NCBI RefSeq assembly: GCF_001267885.1 | Contig: NZ_CP012382.1 | Location: forward strand, 4,637,001 to 4,701,000 | Reading direction: 5' to 3' | Origin: Streptomyces ambofaciens ATCC 23877 | GTDB lineage: Bacteria > Actinomycetota > Actinomycetes > Streptomycetales > Streptomycetaceae | DNA length: 64,000 nucleotides | Part shown: positions 1-10,475 of the stretch, in pieces | Layout: the number at the start of each line of letters is the position of its first letter | Position numbering within the stretch: the stretch's first letter is position 1 | Notes under the pieces: generated by a model | Database searches by the model: none | What the model was told of the DNA's origin: nothing | Seen by the model: the letters and a program-made list of their open reading frames with translations, nothing else | Translations under genes and position numbers: made by a program

Positions 1-1
1 G

Positions 2-490
2 GTGCGCAAATCGTCCGTCTTCCCCGCCACGTTCGGCCTCGCCTGCTGTGCCATCGAGATGATGACCACCGGCGCCGGCCGCTACGACCTGGCGCGCTTC
101 GGTATGGAGGTCTTCCGCGGATCGCCGCGGCAGGCGGACCTGATGATCGTCGCGGGCCGGGTCAGCCAGAAGATGGCGCCGGTGCTGCGGCAGGTCTACG
201 ACCAGATGCCGAACCCGAAGTGGGTGATCTCCATGGGGGTCTGCGCCTCCTCGGGCGGCATGTTCAACAACTACGCGATCGTCCAGGGCGTCGACCACAT
301 CGTCCCGGTCGACATCTATCTCCCCGGCTGCCCGCCGCGGCCCGAGATGCTGATGGACGCCATCCTCAAGCTCCACCAGAAGATCCAGAGCTCCAAGCTC
401 GGCGTGAACGCCGAGGAGGCGGCCCGGGAGGCGGAGGAAGCGGCGCTCAAGGCCCTGCCCACGATCGAGATGAAGGGGCTGCTGCGGTGA
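2..490 (+). CDS. nuoB: NADH-quinone oxidoreductase subunit B, 5' truncated by the window
   Basis: Complex I subunit B, which holds the N2 [4Fe-4S] cluster that passes electrons to menaquinone on the cytoplasmic face of the membrane. The cluster ligands are all present: the CysCys pair in LACCAIEMM, one Cys in GVCASSGG and one in PGCPPRPE. The reading frame is open through base 1, and the family has about 20 more N-terminal residues, so the GTG at base 2 is probably internal and the true start lies before the window. The C-terminus has an Ala/Glu-rich helix typical of actinobacterial NuoB. The stop overlaps the GTG start of nuoC by 4 bp, indicating translational coupling in the nuo operon. A second nuoB copy lies at 62061. 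Confidence 0.97.
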   Translation: MRKSSVFPATFGLACCAIEMMTTGAGRYDLARFGMEVFRGSPRQADLMIVAGRVSQKMAPVLRQVYDQMPNPKWVISMGVCASSGGMFNNYAIVQGVDHIVPVDIYLPGCPPRPEMLMDAILKLHQKIQSSKLGVNAEEAAREAEEAALKALPTIEMKGLLR

Positions 491-1242
491 GCGACGCGAA
501 CAACACCGCGGGTGACGCGAACGGGGCCAACCCCGAGAGGGAACTGTCCGCGGAGAACCTCCCGGGCCAGCGTGGCCAGGGCGGCGAGGAGATCCGCGTC
601 CAGCGCGGGATGTTCGGCGCCGCGGGCGGCGGCGACACCTCCGGCTACGGCGGCCTGGTCCGCTCCGTGCGGCTCCCCGGACCGGCGAGCAGGCCCTACG
701 GCGGCTGGTTCGACGAGGTCGCCGACGAGCTGGAGGGCGCGCTGGAGGAACAGGGACTCCTGCCCGCAGGCGCCATCGAGAAGACGGTCGTGGACCGGGG
801 CGAGCTGGCCTTCCACATCGAGCGCGAGCACCTGGTCCGCGTCGCCCGCACCCTGCGCGACGACCCGGCCCTGCGCTTCGAACTGTGCACCGGCGTCAGC
901 GGCGTCCACTACCCGCACGACAAGGGCCGTGAGCTGCACGCCGTCTACCACCTGCGCTCGATCACCCACAACCGGTTGATCCGCCTGGAGGTGAGCGCCC
1001 CCGACAGCGACCCGCACATCCCGTCGCTGGTCCCCGTCTATCCGACGAACGACTGGCACGAGCGCGAGACGTACGACTTCTTCGGCATCGTCTTCGACGG
1101 TCACCCGGCCCTGACGCGGATCATGATGCCGGACGACTGGCAGGGCTTTCCGCAGCGCAAGGACTATCCCCTCGGCGGCATCCCCGTCGAGTACAAGGGC
1201 GCCCAGATCCCGGCTCCGGACCAGCGGAGGTCGTACTCGTGA
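487..1242 (+). CDS. nuoC: NADH-quinone oxidoreductase subunit C
   Basis: The 30-kDa subunit of the peripheral arm of complex I, 251 residues. The first ~60 residues are a polar Gly/Glu/Asn-rich extension. The conserved domain follows and contains the family signature [16 protein letters not shown] and the QRKDYPL segment near the C-terminus. The GTG start at 487 forms a GTGA overlap with the nuoB stop. The same frame is open far upstream, but that part is out-of-frame nuoB and can be discounted. The stop overlaps the nuoD start by 4 bp. It is a separate gene from nuoD, unlike the fused NuoCD of enterobacteria. Confidence 0.96.
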   Translation: MSDANNTAGDANGANPERELSAENLPGQRGQGGEEIRVQRGMFGAAGGGDTSGYGGLVRSVRLPGPASRPYGGWFDEVADELEGALEEQGLLPAGAIEKTVVDRGELAFHIEREHLVRVARTLRDDPALRFELCTGVSGVHYPHDKGRELHAVYHLRSITHNRLIRLEVSAPDSDPHIPSLVPVYPTNDWHERETYDFFGIVFDGHPALTRIMMPDDWQGFPQRKDYPLGGIPVEYKGAQIPAPDQRRSYS

Positions 1243-2573
1243 GCAGCACACAGTCAGCGTCCGCGGCTTCGGCGCGCGAGACCACCGAAGGCACCGTCTA
1301 CACGGTCACCGGTGGCGACTGGGACGAGGTCGTCCAGTCCGCGGCCCGCGCCGACGACGAGCGCATCGTCGTCAACATGGGCCCCCAGCACCCGTCCACG
1401 CACGGTGTGCTCCGCCTGATCCTGGAGATCGACGGCGAGACGGTCACCGAGGCCCGCTGCGGCATCGGCTACCTGCACACCGGCATCGAGAAGAACCTCG
1501 AGTACCGGACCTGGACGCAGGGCACCACGTTCGTGACGCGCATGGACTACCTGACGCCGTTCTTCAACGAGACGGCGTACTGCCTGGGCGTCGAGAAGCT
1601 CCTCGGCATCGAGGACCAGATCCCGGACCGGGCCTCGATCATCCGGGTCCTGCTGATGGAGCTGAACCGGCTCTCCTCCCACCTGGTGTGCATCGCCACC
1701 GGCGGCATGGAGCTCGGCGCCACCACGATCATGATCTACGGCTTCCGTGATCGTGAGCTGATCCTCGACATCTTCGAGCTGATCACCGGCCTGCGGATGA
1801 ACCACGCGTACATCCGCCCGGGCGGACTCGCCCAGGACCTGCCCCCCGGCGCGGTGGACCAGATCCGCGAGTTCGTGAAGAAGATGAAGAAGAACCTCCC
1901 GGAGTACGACAAGCTCGCCACCGGGAACCCCATCTTCAAGGGCCGCATGCAGGACGTCGGCTACCTCGACCTGACCGGCTGCATGGCGCTCGGCGCCACC
2001 GGCCCGGTCCTGCGCTCCACCGGCCTCCCCCACGACCTGCGCAAGAGCCAGCCGTACTGCGGCTACGAGACGTACGACTTCGACATCCCGACCGCCGACA
2101 CCTGCGACTCCTACGGCCGCTTCCTCATCCGGCTGGAGGAGATGCGCCAGTCGCTGCGGATCGTCGAGCAGTGCCTGGACCGGCTCCAGCCCGGCCCGGT
2201 CATGGTCGCCGACAAGAAGATCGCCTGGCCCGCCCAGCTCGCCCTGGGGCCGGACGGACTGGGCAACTCCCTCGACCACATCAAGAAGATCATGGGCACC
2301 TCCATGGAGGCCCTGATCCACCACTTCAAGCTGGTCACCGAGGGCTTCCGCGTACCGCCGGGACAGGCGTACACGGCGGTCGAGTCGCCCAAGGGCGAGC
2401 TCGGGGTGCACGTCGTCTCCGACGGCGGCACCCGCCCCTTCCGGGTCCACTTCCGCGACCCGTCCTTCACCAACCTGCAGGCCATGGCGGCGATGTGCGA
2501 GGGCGGCCAGGTCGCCGACGTCATCGTCGCCGTGGCGTCCATCGACCCCGTGATGGGAGGCGTCGACCGGTGA
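1239..2573 (+). CDS. nuoD: NADH-quinone oxidoreductase subunit D
   Basis: The 49-kDa subunit of complex I, 444 residues. With NuoB it forms the quinone-binding cavity. It shows the [14 protein letters not shown] motif near residue 46 and the conserved GYLHTGIEK segment. The remnant of the [NiFe]-hydrogenase fold is recognisable, and the C-terminus ends in the typical DPVMGGVDR. The first ~45 residues are a variable polar leader. The start is a GTG overlapping the nuoC stop, and its own stop overlaps the nuoE start by 4 bp. Confidence 0.97.
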   Translation: MSSTQSASAASARETTEGTVYTVTGGDWDEVVQSAARADDERIVVNMGPQHPSTHGVLRLILEIDGETVTEARCGIGYLHTGIEKNLEYRTWTQGTTFVTRMDYLTPFFNETAYCLGVEKLLGIEDQIPDRASIIRVLLMELNRLSSHLVCIATGGMELGATTIMIYGFRDRELILDIFELITGLRMNHAYIRPGGLAQDLPPGAVDQIREFVKKMKKNLPEYDKLATGNPIFKGRMQDVGYLDLTGCMALGATGPVLRSTGLPHDLRKSQPYCGYETYDFDIPTADTCDSYGRFLIRLEEMRQSLRIVEQCLDRLQPGPVMVADKKIAWPAQLALGPDGLGNSLDHIKKIMGTSMEALIHHFKLVTEGFRVPPGQAYTAVESPKGELGVHVVSDGGTRPFRVHFRDPSFTNLQAMAAMCEGGQVADVIVAVASIDPVMGGVDR

Positions 2574-3442
2574 CCACCTCTTCTTCCGAGCGGGGCGTCA
2601 GCCTGGGCATGCCGGAACTGCCCGCGCCCGCGTACCCGGACGACGTCCGGGCCCGGCTGGAGACCGACGCGCGCGAGATCATCGCCCGCTACCCGGACTC
2701 CCGGTCCGCCCTCCTGCCGCTGCTGCACCTGGTGCAGTCGCAGGAGGGACACGTCACGCGCACCGGCATGCGGTTCTGCGCGGACATGCTGGACCTCACC
2801 ACGGCCGAGGTCACCGCGGTCGCCACCTTCTACTCCATGTACCGGCGCAGGCCGAGCGGCGACTACCAGGTCGGCGTCTGCACCAACACGCTCTGCGCGG
2901 TCATGGGCGGTGACGCGATCTTCGAGTCCCTCCAGGAGCACCTCGGCGTCGGCAACGGCGAGACCACCGAGGACGGCAAGGTCACCCTGGAGCACATCGA
3001 GTGCAACGCGGCCTGCGACTTCGCTCCGGTCGTGATGGTGAACTGGGAGTTCTTCGACAACCAGACCCCCGCGAGCGTCCGGCGCCTCGTCGACGACCTG
3101 CGCGCGGGACGGACGGTCACGCCCACGCGCGGTGCGCCCCTGTGCACCTTCAAGGAGACCGCCCGCATCCTGGCGGGCTTCCCCGACGAGCGGGACGGCG
3201 CCGTCGCGGCCGGCGGCAGCGCGGGTCCCGCCTCCCTGGCCGGACTGAAGCTGGCCAAGGGCGAGGCGACCGCCGCGCGCGTGGTGCACCCGCGGGACGG
3301 CGGGCCGCACGACGCGCCGCAGGACCGCGCCGCGCACGACCCGTCCACGACGGAACACCTCAGCTCGCACGACGCGCCGCAGGACACATCGGCATCCGAC
3401 CCTTCCCACCCGGCAGGGCCCACCGCCGAGGAGGGGGAGTGA
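2570..3442 (+). CDS. nuoE: NADH-quinone oxidoreductase subunit E with long C-terminal tail
   Basis: The 24-kDa thioredoxin-like [2Fe-2S] subunit (N1a cluster) of the NADH-oxidising module. Cluster ligands are visible as a Cys-x4-Cys pair (CTNTLC) and a Cys-x3-Cys pair (CNAAC). The start is a GTG in a 4-bp overlap with the nuoD stop; the frame is open upstream only as antisense-type noise within nuoD. At 290 residues it is longer than the ~165 of E. coli NuoE. The excess is a C-terminal tail from about residue 200 that is rich in Ala, Gly, His and Asp and contains the hexapeptide HDAPQD twice. The tail has no known function and is presumably disordered. Confidence 0.95.
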   Translation: MTTSSSERGVSLGMPELPAPAYPDDVRARLETDAREIIARYPDSRSALLPLLHLVQSQEGHVTRTGMRFCADMLDLTTAEVTAVATFYSMYRRRPSGDYQVGVCTNTLCAVMGGDAIFESLQEHLGVGNGETTEDGKVTLEHIECNAACDFAPVVMVNWEFFDNQTPASVRRLVDDLRAGRTVTPTRGAPLCTFKETARILAGFPDERDGAVAAGGSAGPASLAGLKLAKGEATAARVVHPRDGGPHDAPQDRAAHDPSTTEHLSSHDAPQDTSASDPSHPAGPTAEEGE

Positions 3443-4791
3443 TGACCGTGGCAGCCGAGATCAAGGACACCAGCCCGGAGAAGCTGCTCGCACCCGTGCT
3501 GTCGGCCTTCTGGGACGAGGACGAGTCCTGGACCCTGGACGTCTACCGGAGGCACGAGGGGTACGAGGGGCTCCGCAAGGCGCTGGCGATGTCGCCGGAC
3601 GACCTGATCGCGTACGTCAAGGACTCGGGTCTGCGCGGACGCGGCGGTGCCGGGTTCCCGACCGGGATGAAGTGGCAGTTCATCCCCCAGGGCGACGGCA
3701 AGCCTCACTATCTTGTTGTCAACGCCGACGAGTCGGAGCCGGGGACCTGCAAGGACATCCCGCTCCTCTTCGCGAACCCGCACAGCCTCATCGAGGGCAT
3801 CGTCATCGCGTGCTACGCCATCAGGTCCTCGCACGCCTTCATCTACCTGCGTGGTGAAGTCGTCCCGGTGCTGCGGCGGCTGCACGAGGCCGTGCGCGAG
3901 GCCTACGCGGCCGGCTTCCTCGGCGAGAACATCCTGGGCAGCGGACTCGACCTCGAACTCACCGTGCACGCGGGCGCGGGCGCGTACATCTGCGGTGAGG
4001 AGACCGCGCTGCTCGACTCGCTCGAAGGCCGCCGGGGTCAACCGCGGCTGCGTCCCCCCTTCCCCGCTGTGGCAGGCCTCTACGCCTGCCCGACTGTGGT
4101 GAACAACGTCGAGTCGATCGCGTCGGTTCCCGCGATCCTGAACCGGGGCAAGGACTGGTTCCGGTCGATGGGCAGCGAGAAGTCCCCGGGCTTCACGCTC
4201 TACTCGCTCAGCGGCCACGTCGCGGGCCCCGGCCAGTACGAGGCCCCGCTCGGCATCACGCTGCGCCAGCTCCTCGACATGAGCGGCGGCATGCGCCCCG
4301 GTCACCGGCTGAAGTTCTGGACACCGGGCGGCTCCTCGACCCCGATGTTCACCGACGAGCACCTCGACGTCCCCCTCGACTACGAAGGAGTGGGCGCCGC
4401 GGGTTCCATGCTCGGCACCAAGGCGCTCCAGTGCTTCGACGAGACGACCTGCGTCGTGCGCGCCGTCACCCGCTGGACCGAGTTCTACGCCCACGAGTCC
4501 TGCGGCAAGTGCACGCCCTGCCGCGAGGGCACCTACTGGCTCGTCCAGCTGCTGCGCGACATCGAGGCCGGCAAGGGCGCGATGTCCGACCTCGACAAGC
4601 TGAACGACATCGCCGACAACATCAACGGCAAGTCCTTCTGCGCCCTCGGCGACGGTGCCGCCTCGCCGATCTTCTCCTCGCTCAAGTACTTCCGCGAGGA
4701 GTACGAGCAGCACATCACGGGCCGCGGCTGCCCCTTCGACCCGGCCAAGTCGACGGCCTGGGCGGACCACCGTACGGAGGTGAACGCATGA
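3442..4791 (+). CDS. nuoF: NADH-quinone oxidoreductase subunit F
   Basis: The 51-kDa subunit that binds NADH and FMN and carries the N3 [4Fe-4S] cluster, 449 residues. The nucleotide/FMN glycine-rich motif [13 protein letters not shown] is near residue 63, and [11 protein letters not shown] marks the NADH side. The cluster ligands are three Cys in [12 protein letters not shown] plus the Cys of GKSFCALGD. The ATG start shares one base with the nuoE stop (TGATG). The presence of NuoE, F and G shows that this first nuo locus encodes an NADH-driven 14-subunit enzyme. Confidence 0.97.
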   Translation: MTVAAEIKDTSPEKLLAPVLSAFWDEDESWTLDVYRRHEGYEGLRKALAMSPDDLIAYVKDSGLRGRGGAGFPTGMKWQFIPQGDGKPHYLVVNADESEPGTCKDIPLLFANPHSLIEGIVIACYAIRSSHAFIYLRGEVVPVLRRLHEAVREAYAAGFLGENILGSGLDLELTVHAGAGAYICGEETALLDSLEGRRGQPRLRPPFPAVAGLYACPTVVNNVESIASVPAILNRGKDWFRSMGSEKSPGFTLYSLSGHVAGPGQYEAPLGITLRQLLDMSGGMRPGHRLKFWTPGGSSTPMFTDEHLDVPLDYEGVGAAGSMLGTKALQCFDETTCVVRAVTRWTEFYAHESCGKCTPCREGTYWLVQLLRDIEAGKGAMSDLDKLNDIADNINGKSFCALGDGAASPIFSSLKYFREEYEQHITGRGCPFDPAKSTAWADHRTEVNA

Positions 4792-7292
4792 CTGTGACCA
4801 CCAGCTCTCCCTCCGGCGGGGGAGAGGCGGCGGTCCCGCCGGAGGACCTCGTGTCGCTGACGATCGACGGCGTCGAGATCAGCGTGCCCAAGGGCACCCT
4901 GGTCATCCGGGCCGCCGAGCAGCTCGGCATCGAGATCCCCCGGTTCTGCGACCACCCCCTCCTCGACCCGGCCGGCGCCTGCCGCCAGTGCATCGTCGAG
5001 GTCGAGGGCCAGCGCAAGCCCATGGCGTCCTGCACCATCACCTGCACGGACGGGATGGTGGTGAAGACCCACCTCACCTCGCCCGTGGCGGAGAAGGCGC
5101 AGCACGGTGTGATGGAGCTGCTCCTCATCAACCACCCGCTGGACTGCCCGGTCTGCGACAAGGGCGGCGAGTGCCCGCTGCAGAACCAGGCGATGTCCCA
5201 CGGCCAGTCCGACTCCCGCTTCGAGGGGAAGAAGCGGACCTACGAGAAGCCCGTGCCGATCTCCACGCAGGTGCTCCTCGACCGCGAACGGTGCGTGCTG
5301 TGCGCCCGCTGCACCCGGTTCTCCAACCAGATCGCGGGCGACCCGATGATCGAGCTGATCGAGCGCGGCGCGCTCCAGCAGGTCGGCACCGGCGAGGGCG
5401 ACCCCTTCGAGTCGTACTTCTCCGGCAACACCATCCAGATCTGCCCGGTCGGCGCGCTCACCTCGGCGGCGTACCGGTTCCGCTCCCGCCCCTTCGACCT
5501 GATCTCCTCGCCTTCGGTGTGCGAGCACTGCTCCGGCGGCTGCGCGACCCGCACCGACCACCGGCGCGGCAAGGTCATGCGGCGCCTCGCGGCCGACGAG
5601 CCCGAGGTCAACGAGGAGTGGATCTGCGACAAGGGGCGGTTCGCCTTCCGGTACGCGCAGCAGCGGGACCGGCTGACGACGCCCCTGGTGCGCAACGCCG
5701 AGGGCGACCTGGAGCCGGCCTCCTGGCCGGAGGCGCTGCAGATCGCCGCGCAGGGGCTGCTCGCCTCGCGTGGCCGGACGGGCGTGCTGACCGGCGGCCG
5801 GCTCACCGTCGAGGACGCCTACGCGTACAGCAAGTTCGCGCGCGTGGCGCTCGACACCAACGACATCGACTTCCGCGCGCGCGTGCACAGCGCCGAGGAG
5901 GCGGACTTCCTGGCCTCCCGGATCGCCGGACGCGGCCGGGACCTCGACGGCACGGGGATCACCTACACCGCGCTGGAGAAGGCGCCCGGTGTCCTGCTGG
6001 TCGGCTTCGAGTCCGAGGAGGAGGCGCCCGGCGTCTTCCTGCGGCTGCGCAAGGCCTGGCGGGGGCACGGGCAGAAGGTGTTCTCCCTGGCCACCCACGC
6101 CACGCGGGGTCTGGAGAAGGCCGGTGGCACGCTGCTGCCCGCCGCTCCGGGCACCGAGACCGAGTGGCTGGACGCGCTCGCGAGCGGGGCCGGTCTCGCG
6201 GACGACGGAGCGCGGGCCGCCGAGGCGCTGCGCGCCCAGGGCGCGGTGATCGTGGTCGGGGAGCGGCTGGCGTCCGTGGCCGGCGGCCTCACCGCCGCCG
6301 TCCGGACCGCCGCGGCGACCGGCGCCCGGTTGGTGTGGATCCCGCGCCGGGCGGGTGAGCGCGGCGCCGTCGAGGCGGGCGCGCTGCCGTCGCTGCTGCC
6401 GGGCGGACGTCCGGCGACCGACCCCCGCGCGCGTGAGGAGGTCGCCGCCGTCTGGGGCCTGGCCGACCTTCCGCACCGCTACGGACGCGACACCGGCGAG
6501 ATCGTCGAGGCCGCCACCCGGGGCGAGCTCCAGGCGCTGCTGGTGGCGGGCGTGGAGGTCGCCGACCTGCCCGACCCGGCACGCGCGCGTGCGGCACTCG
6601 CCGAGGCCGGATTCGTGGTGTCGCTGGAGCTGCGGCCCAGCGAGGTCACCGAACTCGCCGACGTGGTGCTGCCCGTCGCCGCGGTCGCCGAGAAGGCCGG
6701 GACCTTCCTCAACTGGGAGGGCCGGGTGCGCTTCTTCGAGGCCGCGCTCAAGCCCGACCACATGACCCGCCGCCTCGCGCCCACCGACGCCCGCGTGCTC
6801 CAGATGCTGGCCGACGCCATGGACGTGCACCTGGGTCTGCCGGACCTGCGCACCACGCGCGCGGAGATCGACCGGCTCGGTCCCTGGAGCGGGCCCCGGG
6901 CCACCGAACCGCTGCACACCGCGGGCGCACTGCCGCGGCCGGCCGCCGGCGAGGCCGTACTGGCCGGGCACCGGCTGCTGCTCGACCAGGGTGTCCTCCA
7001 GCAGGGCGACGAGGCGCTCGCCGGGACCCGGCACGCCGCCCGCGCGCGCCTGTCGGCCGCCACGGCCGCGGAGGCGGGCGTCAAGGACGGCGACCTCCTG
7101 GCCGTGACCGGCCCCGCCGGGGTCGTCGAACTGCCGCTGCAGATCACCGAGATGCCCGACCGGGTGGTCTGGCTCCCGCTGAACTCGGCCGGCGACGGCG
7201 TCGCCTCGGACGCCGGGGTGCTGCCCGGCTCCCTCGTCCGCATCGGCCCGGCGACGCTCGCGGGCACGGCCCCCAAGGAGGTGGAGGCATGA
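4788..7292 (+). CDS. nuoG: NADH-quinone oxidoreductase subunit G
   Basis: The 75-kDa iron-sulfur subunit, 834 residues. Domains in order: an N-terminal ferredoxin-like [2Fe-2S] domain ([15 protein letters not shown] with a downstream Cys), the HisCys3 N5 segment ending in [12 protein letters not shown], and a [4Fe-4S] segment (CVLCARC and QICPVGAL). Next comes the extra CEHCSGGC...CDKGRF set near residue 245, which matches the N7 cluster, and then a long degenerate molybdopterin-oxidoreductase domain. The N7 ligands are present, which is lineage-variable. The ATG start overlaps the nuoF stop by 4 bp. Confidence 0.96.
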   Translation: MTVTTSSPSGGGEAAVPPEDLVSLTIDGVEISVPKGTLVIRAAEQLGIEIPRFCDHPLLDPAGACRQCIVEVEGQRKPMASCTITCTDGMVVKTHLTSPVAEKAQHGVMELLLINHPLDCPVCDKGGECPLQNQAMSHGQSDSRFEGKKRTYEKPVPISTQVLLDRERCVLCARCTRFSNQIAGDPMIELIERGALQQVGTGEGDPFESYFSGNTIQICPVGALTSAAYRFRSRPFDLISSPSVCEHCSGGCATRTDHRRGKVMRRLAADEPEVNEEWICDKGRFAFRYAQQRDRLTTPLVRNAEGDLEPASWPEALQIAAQGLLASRGRTGVLTGGRLTVEDAYAYSKFARVALDTNDIDFRARVHSAEEADFLASRIAGRGRDLDGTGITYTALEKAPGVLLVGFESEEEAPGVFLRLRKAWRGHGQKVFSLATHATRGLEKAGGTLLPAAPGTETEWLDALASGAGLADDGARAAEALRAQGAVIVVGERLASVAGGLTAAVRTAAATGARLVWIPRRAGERGAVEAGALPSLLPGGRPATDPRAREEVAAVWGLADLPHRYGRDTGEIVEAATRGELQALLVAGVEVADLPDPARARAALAEAGFVVSLELRPSEVTELADVVLPVAAVAEKAGTFLNWEGRVRFFEAALKPDHMTRRLAPTDARVLQMLADAMDVHLGLPDLRTTRAEIDRLGPWSGPRATEPLHTAGALPRPAAGEAVLAGHRLLLDQGVLQQGDEALAGTRHAARARLSAATAAEAGVKDGDLLAVTGPAGVVELPLQITEMPDRVVWLPLNSAGDGVASDAGVLPGSLVRIGPATLAGTAPKEVEA

Positions 7293-8677
7293 GCCCGTAC
7301 CTCGCCGCTGAAGACCTCTCGATGTTCGGCACCGACCCCTGGTGGCTGGTCGTCGTCAAGGCGGTGTTCTGCTTCGCCTTCCTGATGATCACCGTGCTGT
7401 TCTCCATCGTGTGGGAGCGCAAGGTCGTCGCCTGGATGCAGCTGCGCATCGGTCCGAACCGGCACGGGCCCTGGGGCATGCTCCAGTCGCTCGCCGACGG
7501 CATCAAGCTGATGCTCAAGGAAGACCTCGTCGTCAAGCGCGCGGACAAGGCCGTGTACGTCCTCGCGCCGGTCGTCGCGGCCATCCCGGCCTTCATGGCG
7601 ATCGCCGTGATCCCCTTCGGCCCGGCCGGCAACGAGGTGTCGGTCTTCGGCCACCGCACCGCGATGCAGCTCACCGACCTGCCGATCGCGATGCTGTTCA
7701 TCCTGGCGGTCGCCTCGGTCGGCATCTACGGCATCGTGCTCGCGGGCTGGAGCTCCGGCTCGACGTACCCGCTCCTCGGCGGCCTGCGGTCCTGCGCGCA
7801 GATGATCTCCTACGAGATCGCGATGGGCGCCGCGTTCGCCTCGGTGTTCCTCTACTCCGGGTCGATGTCGACCTCGGAGATCGTCTCCCAGCAGACCGAC
7901 CGCTGGTACATCCTGCTGCTCCCGGTCTCCTTCATCCTCTACGTCGTCACGATGATCGGCGAGACCAACCGCGCCCCCTTCGACATGCCGGAGTCCGAGG
8001 GCGACCTGGTGGGCGGCTTCAACACCGAGTACTCGTCGATCAAGTTCGCGATGTTCATGCTCGCCGAGTACGTGAACATGGTGACGGTCTCGGCGGTCGC
8101 CACCACCCTCTTCCTCGGCGGCTGGCGGGCCCCCTGGCCGGTCAGCACCTTCTGGGAGGGCGCCAACCACGGCTGGTGGCCGCTGCTGTGGTTCGTGGTC
8201 AAGGTCCAGCTGCTGCTGTTCTTCTTCATCTGGCTGCGCGGCACGCTTCCCCGGGTCCGCTACGACCAGCTGATGAAGCTCGGCTGGAAGGTCCTCATCC
8301 CGGTCTCCCTCGTCTGGCTGATGCTGGTCGCGACCGTGCGGGCCCTGCGGAACGAGAACTACGACTTCGCCGACATCGCCCTCTACATCGGCGGCGGCGT
8401 CCTGGTCCTGCTGCTGTTGTCCTTCGTCGTGGACATGTACCGCGACAAGGGCAGGCAGGCCGAGGAACCCGCCGAGGGACGGGCCGGGGAGCCGGCCGCA
8501 TTCGACCCGATGGCCGGCGGGTTCCCGGTGCCGCCGATGCCCGGACAGGAGGCGCCGCCGGTACCGCGACGCCGTCCGCGCCGGGAGCGAGAGCTGATTG
8601 TCAGTGGCGGACCCGATACTCAGAGTGACGAACCCCTGGGCGGATCTACGGATGGAAAGGAGGCGTCCGATGGCTGA
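7289..8677 (+). CDS. nuoH: NADH-quinone oxidoreductase subunit H
   Basis: Membrane subunit that connects the peripheral arm to the proton-pumping arm and completes the quinone channel, 462 residues. Roughly eight hydrophobic segments are visible. The conserved loops [17 protein letters not shown] and [25 protein letters not shown] are intact. The last ~75 residues are a Pro/Arg/Glu-rich soluble tail absent from E. coli NuoH. The ATG start overlaps the nuoG stop by 4 bp. The stop lies inside the beginning of nuoI (8-bp overlap). Confidence 0.96.
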   Translation: MSPYLAAEDLSMFGTDPWWLVVVKAVFCFAFLMITVLFSIVWERKVVAWMQLRIGPNRHGPWGMLQSLADGIKLMLKEDLVVKRADKAVYVLAPVVAAIPAFMAIAVIPFGPAGNEVSVFGHRTAMQLTDLPIAMLFILAVASVGIYGIVLAGWSSGSTYPLLGGLRSCAQMISYEIAMGAAFASVFLYSGSMSTSEIVSQQTDRWYILLLPVSFILYVVTMIGETNRAPFDMPESEGDLVGGFNTEYSSIKFAMFMLAEYVNMVTVSAVATTLFLGGWRAPWPVSTFWEGANHGWWPLLWFVVKVQLLLFFFIWLRGTLPRVRYDQLMKLGWKVLIPVSLVWLMLVATVRALRNENYDFADIALYIGGGVLVLLLLSFVVDMYRDKGRQAEEPAEGRAGEPAAFDPMAGGFPVPPMPGQEAPPVPRRRPRRERELIVSGGPDTQSDEPLGGSTDGKEASDG

Positions 8678-9311
8678 GGAACCGAAGGAGACCAAACCCG
8701 GTTTCCAGAACCCCGTGGCCGGCTTCGGCGTGACCTTCAAGGCCATGTTCAAGAAGCGGCTGACCGAACAGTATCCGGAGCAGCAGAAGACCACCGCTCC
8801 GCGATTCCACGGACGGCACCAGCTCAACCGCCATCCGGACGGCCTGGAGAAGTGCGTCGGCTGCGAGCTGTGCGCCTGGGCGTGTCCCGCCGACGCCATC
8901 TACGTGGAGGGCGCGGACAACACCGACGAGGAGCGCTACTCACCGGGTGAGCGGTACGGCCGCGTCTACCAGATCAACTACGCCCGCTGCATCCTGTGCG
9001 GCCTGTGCATCGAGGCGTGCCCCACGCGCGCGCTGACGATGACCAACGAGTTCGAGCTGGCCGACTCCAGCCGCGCCAACCTCATCTTCACCAAGGACCA
9101 GCTGCTCGCCGGCCTGGAGGAGGGCATGGTCGACTCGCCCCACGCCATCTACCCGGGCACCGACGAGCAGGACTACTACCGGGGCCTGGTCACCGAGGCC
9201 GCACCGGGCACGGTCCAGCAGGTCGCCCACTCCGAGGGCGAGGTGGTCCAGGAGGCCGCCTCGACCTTCGGCGAGGACGAACCGGCGTCGGAGGGTGTGG
9301 TCCGCCGATGA
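8670..9311 (+). CDS. nuoI: NADH-quinone oxidoreductase subunit I
   Basis: TYKY subunit with two [4Fe-4S] clusters (N6a, N6b) between NuoG and NuoB, 213 residues. Two ferredoxin motifs are visible: [12 protein letters not shown] and [12 protein letters not shown]. The chosen ATG at 8670 is preceded by a strong GGAAAGGAGG ribosome-binding sequence about 8 nt upstream; the frame is open further 5' inside nuoH but without a better site. The C-terminal ~55 residues are acidic and low in complexity. It overlaps nuoH by 8 bp and nuoJ by 4 bp. Confidence 0.96.
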   Translation: MAEEPKETKPGFQNPVAGFGVTFKAMFKKRLTEQYPEQQKTTAPRFHGRHQLNRHPDGLEKCVGCELCAWACPADAIYVEGADNTDEERYSPGERYGRVYQINYARCILCGLCIEACPTRALTMTNEFELADSSRANLIFTKDQLLAGLEEGMVDSPHAIYPGTDEQDYYRGLVTEAAPGTVQQVAHSEGEVVQEAASTFGEDEPASEGVVRR

Positions 9312-10165
9312 CCGGGCAGCTCGCCGCCGCGGCGACGCTCGCCGCCGGCACCTCCACCGGAGAGGCCGTCCAGTTCTGGATCCTCGGCACGGTCGCGGTG
9401 ATCGGCGCCCTGTGCACCGTCTTCATGAAGAAGGCCGTGCACAGCGCGCTCTGCCTCGCCGGGACCATGATCGTCCTGGCGGTGTTCTACCTCGCCAACG
9501 GCGCCTACTTCCTGGGCATCGTGCAGATCGTCGTCTACACCGGCGCGATCATGATGCTGTTCCTCTTCGTGGTGATGCTCGTCGGCGTCACCGCGGCGGA
9601 CTCCCTGAAGGAGACCATCAAGGGGCAGCGCTGGCTGGCCCTGCTGTCCGGGCTCGGCTTCGGCATCCTGTTGATCGGCGGCATCGGCAACGCCTCCGTC
9701 TCGGAGTTCACCGGCCTCGGCCAGGCGAACGCGAACGGCAACGTGGAGGGCATCGCCTCCCTCATCTTCACCAAGTACGTGTTCGCCTTCGAGATCACCG
9801 GCGCCCTGCTCATCACGGCCGCCGTCGGCGCCATGGTGCTCACCCACCGCGAGCGCACCGAGCGGGCCGCGACCCAGCGCGAACTGGCCGAGCGGCGCGT
9901 CCGCGAGGGCACGCACCTGCCGCCGCTGCCCGCGCCCGGTGTCTACGCCCGGCACAACGCGGTCGACATCGCGGGCCTGCTGCCCGACGGCACCCCGTCC
10001 GAGCTCACCGTCAGCAAGACGCTGCGCGAGCGGGGCCAGATCCGCGACGTGTCGAGTCAGGCGCTCAACGACCTGAAGGCGCTGGAGCAGCGGGCCGAGG
10101 AGCGTCTGGAGCGCAAGGCGGTCGAGCCGGCCGACTTCAAGCGGTCCGAGGAGGCGCCGAAGTGA
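9308..10165 (+). CDS. nuoJ: NADH-quinone oxidoreductase subunit J
   Basis: Membrane subunit of complex I, 285 residues. Five hydrophobic segments occupy roughly residues 20-190; the conserved helix with [20 protein letters not shown] contains the pi-bulge region known in this family. About 95 C-terminal residues are charged and predicted cytoplasmic ([25 protein letters not shown]), an extension common in actinobacterial NuoJ. The ATG start overlaps the nuoI stop, and the stop overlaps the nuoK start by 4 bp. Confidence 0.95.
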
Positions 10166-10461
10166 ACCCCGTCAACTACCTCTACCTCGCGGCCCTGTTG
10201 TTCACCATCGGCGCCACCGGCGTGCTGATCCGGCGCAACGCGATCGTGGTCTTCATGTGCATCGAGCTGATGCTCAACGCCTGCAACCTCGCGTTCGTCG
10301 CCTTCTCCCGCATGCACGGCAACCTCGACGGCCAGATCATCGCCTTCTTCACGATGGTCGTCGCCGCCGCGGAGGTCGTGGTCGGGCTCGCGATCATCGT
10401 GTCGCTGTTCCGTTCCCGCCACTCGGCCTCGGTCGACGACGCCAGCCTGATGAAGCTGTGA
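10162..10461 (+). CDS. nuoK: NADH-quinone oxidoreductase subunit K
   Basis: Small three-helix membrane subunit, 99 residues, the normal length. The conserved membrane glutamates appear in [11 protein letters not shown] and in [13 protein letters not shown], both important for proton translocation in the family. The GTG start lies in a GTGA overlap with the nuoJ stop. It is followed by a 14-nt gap before nuoL, one of the few places in the operon where reading frames do not touch. Confidence 0.96.
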
Positions 10462-10475
10462 GGGGTCGCTGAATC

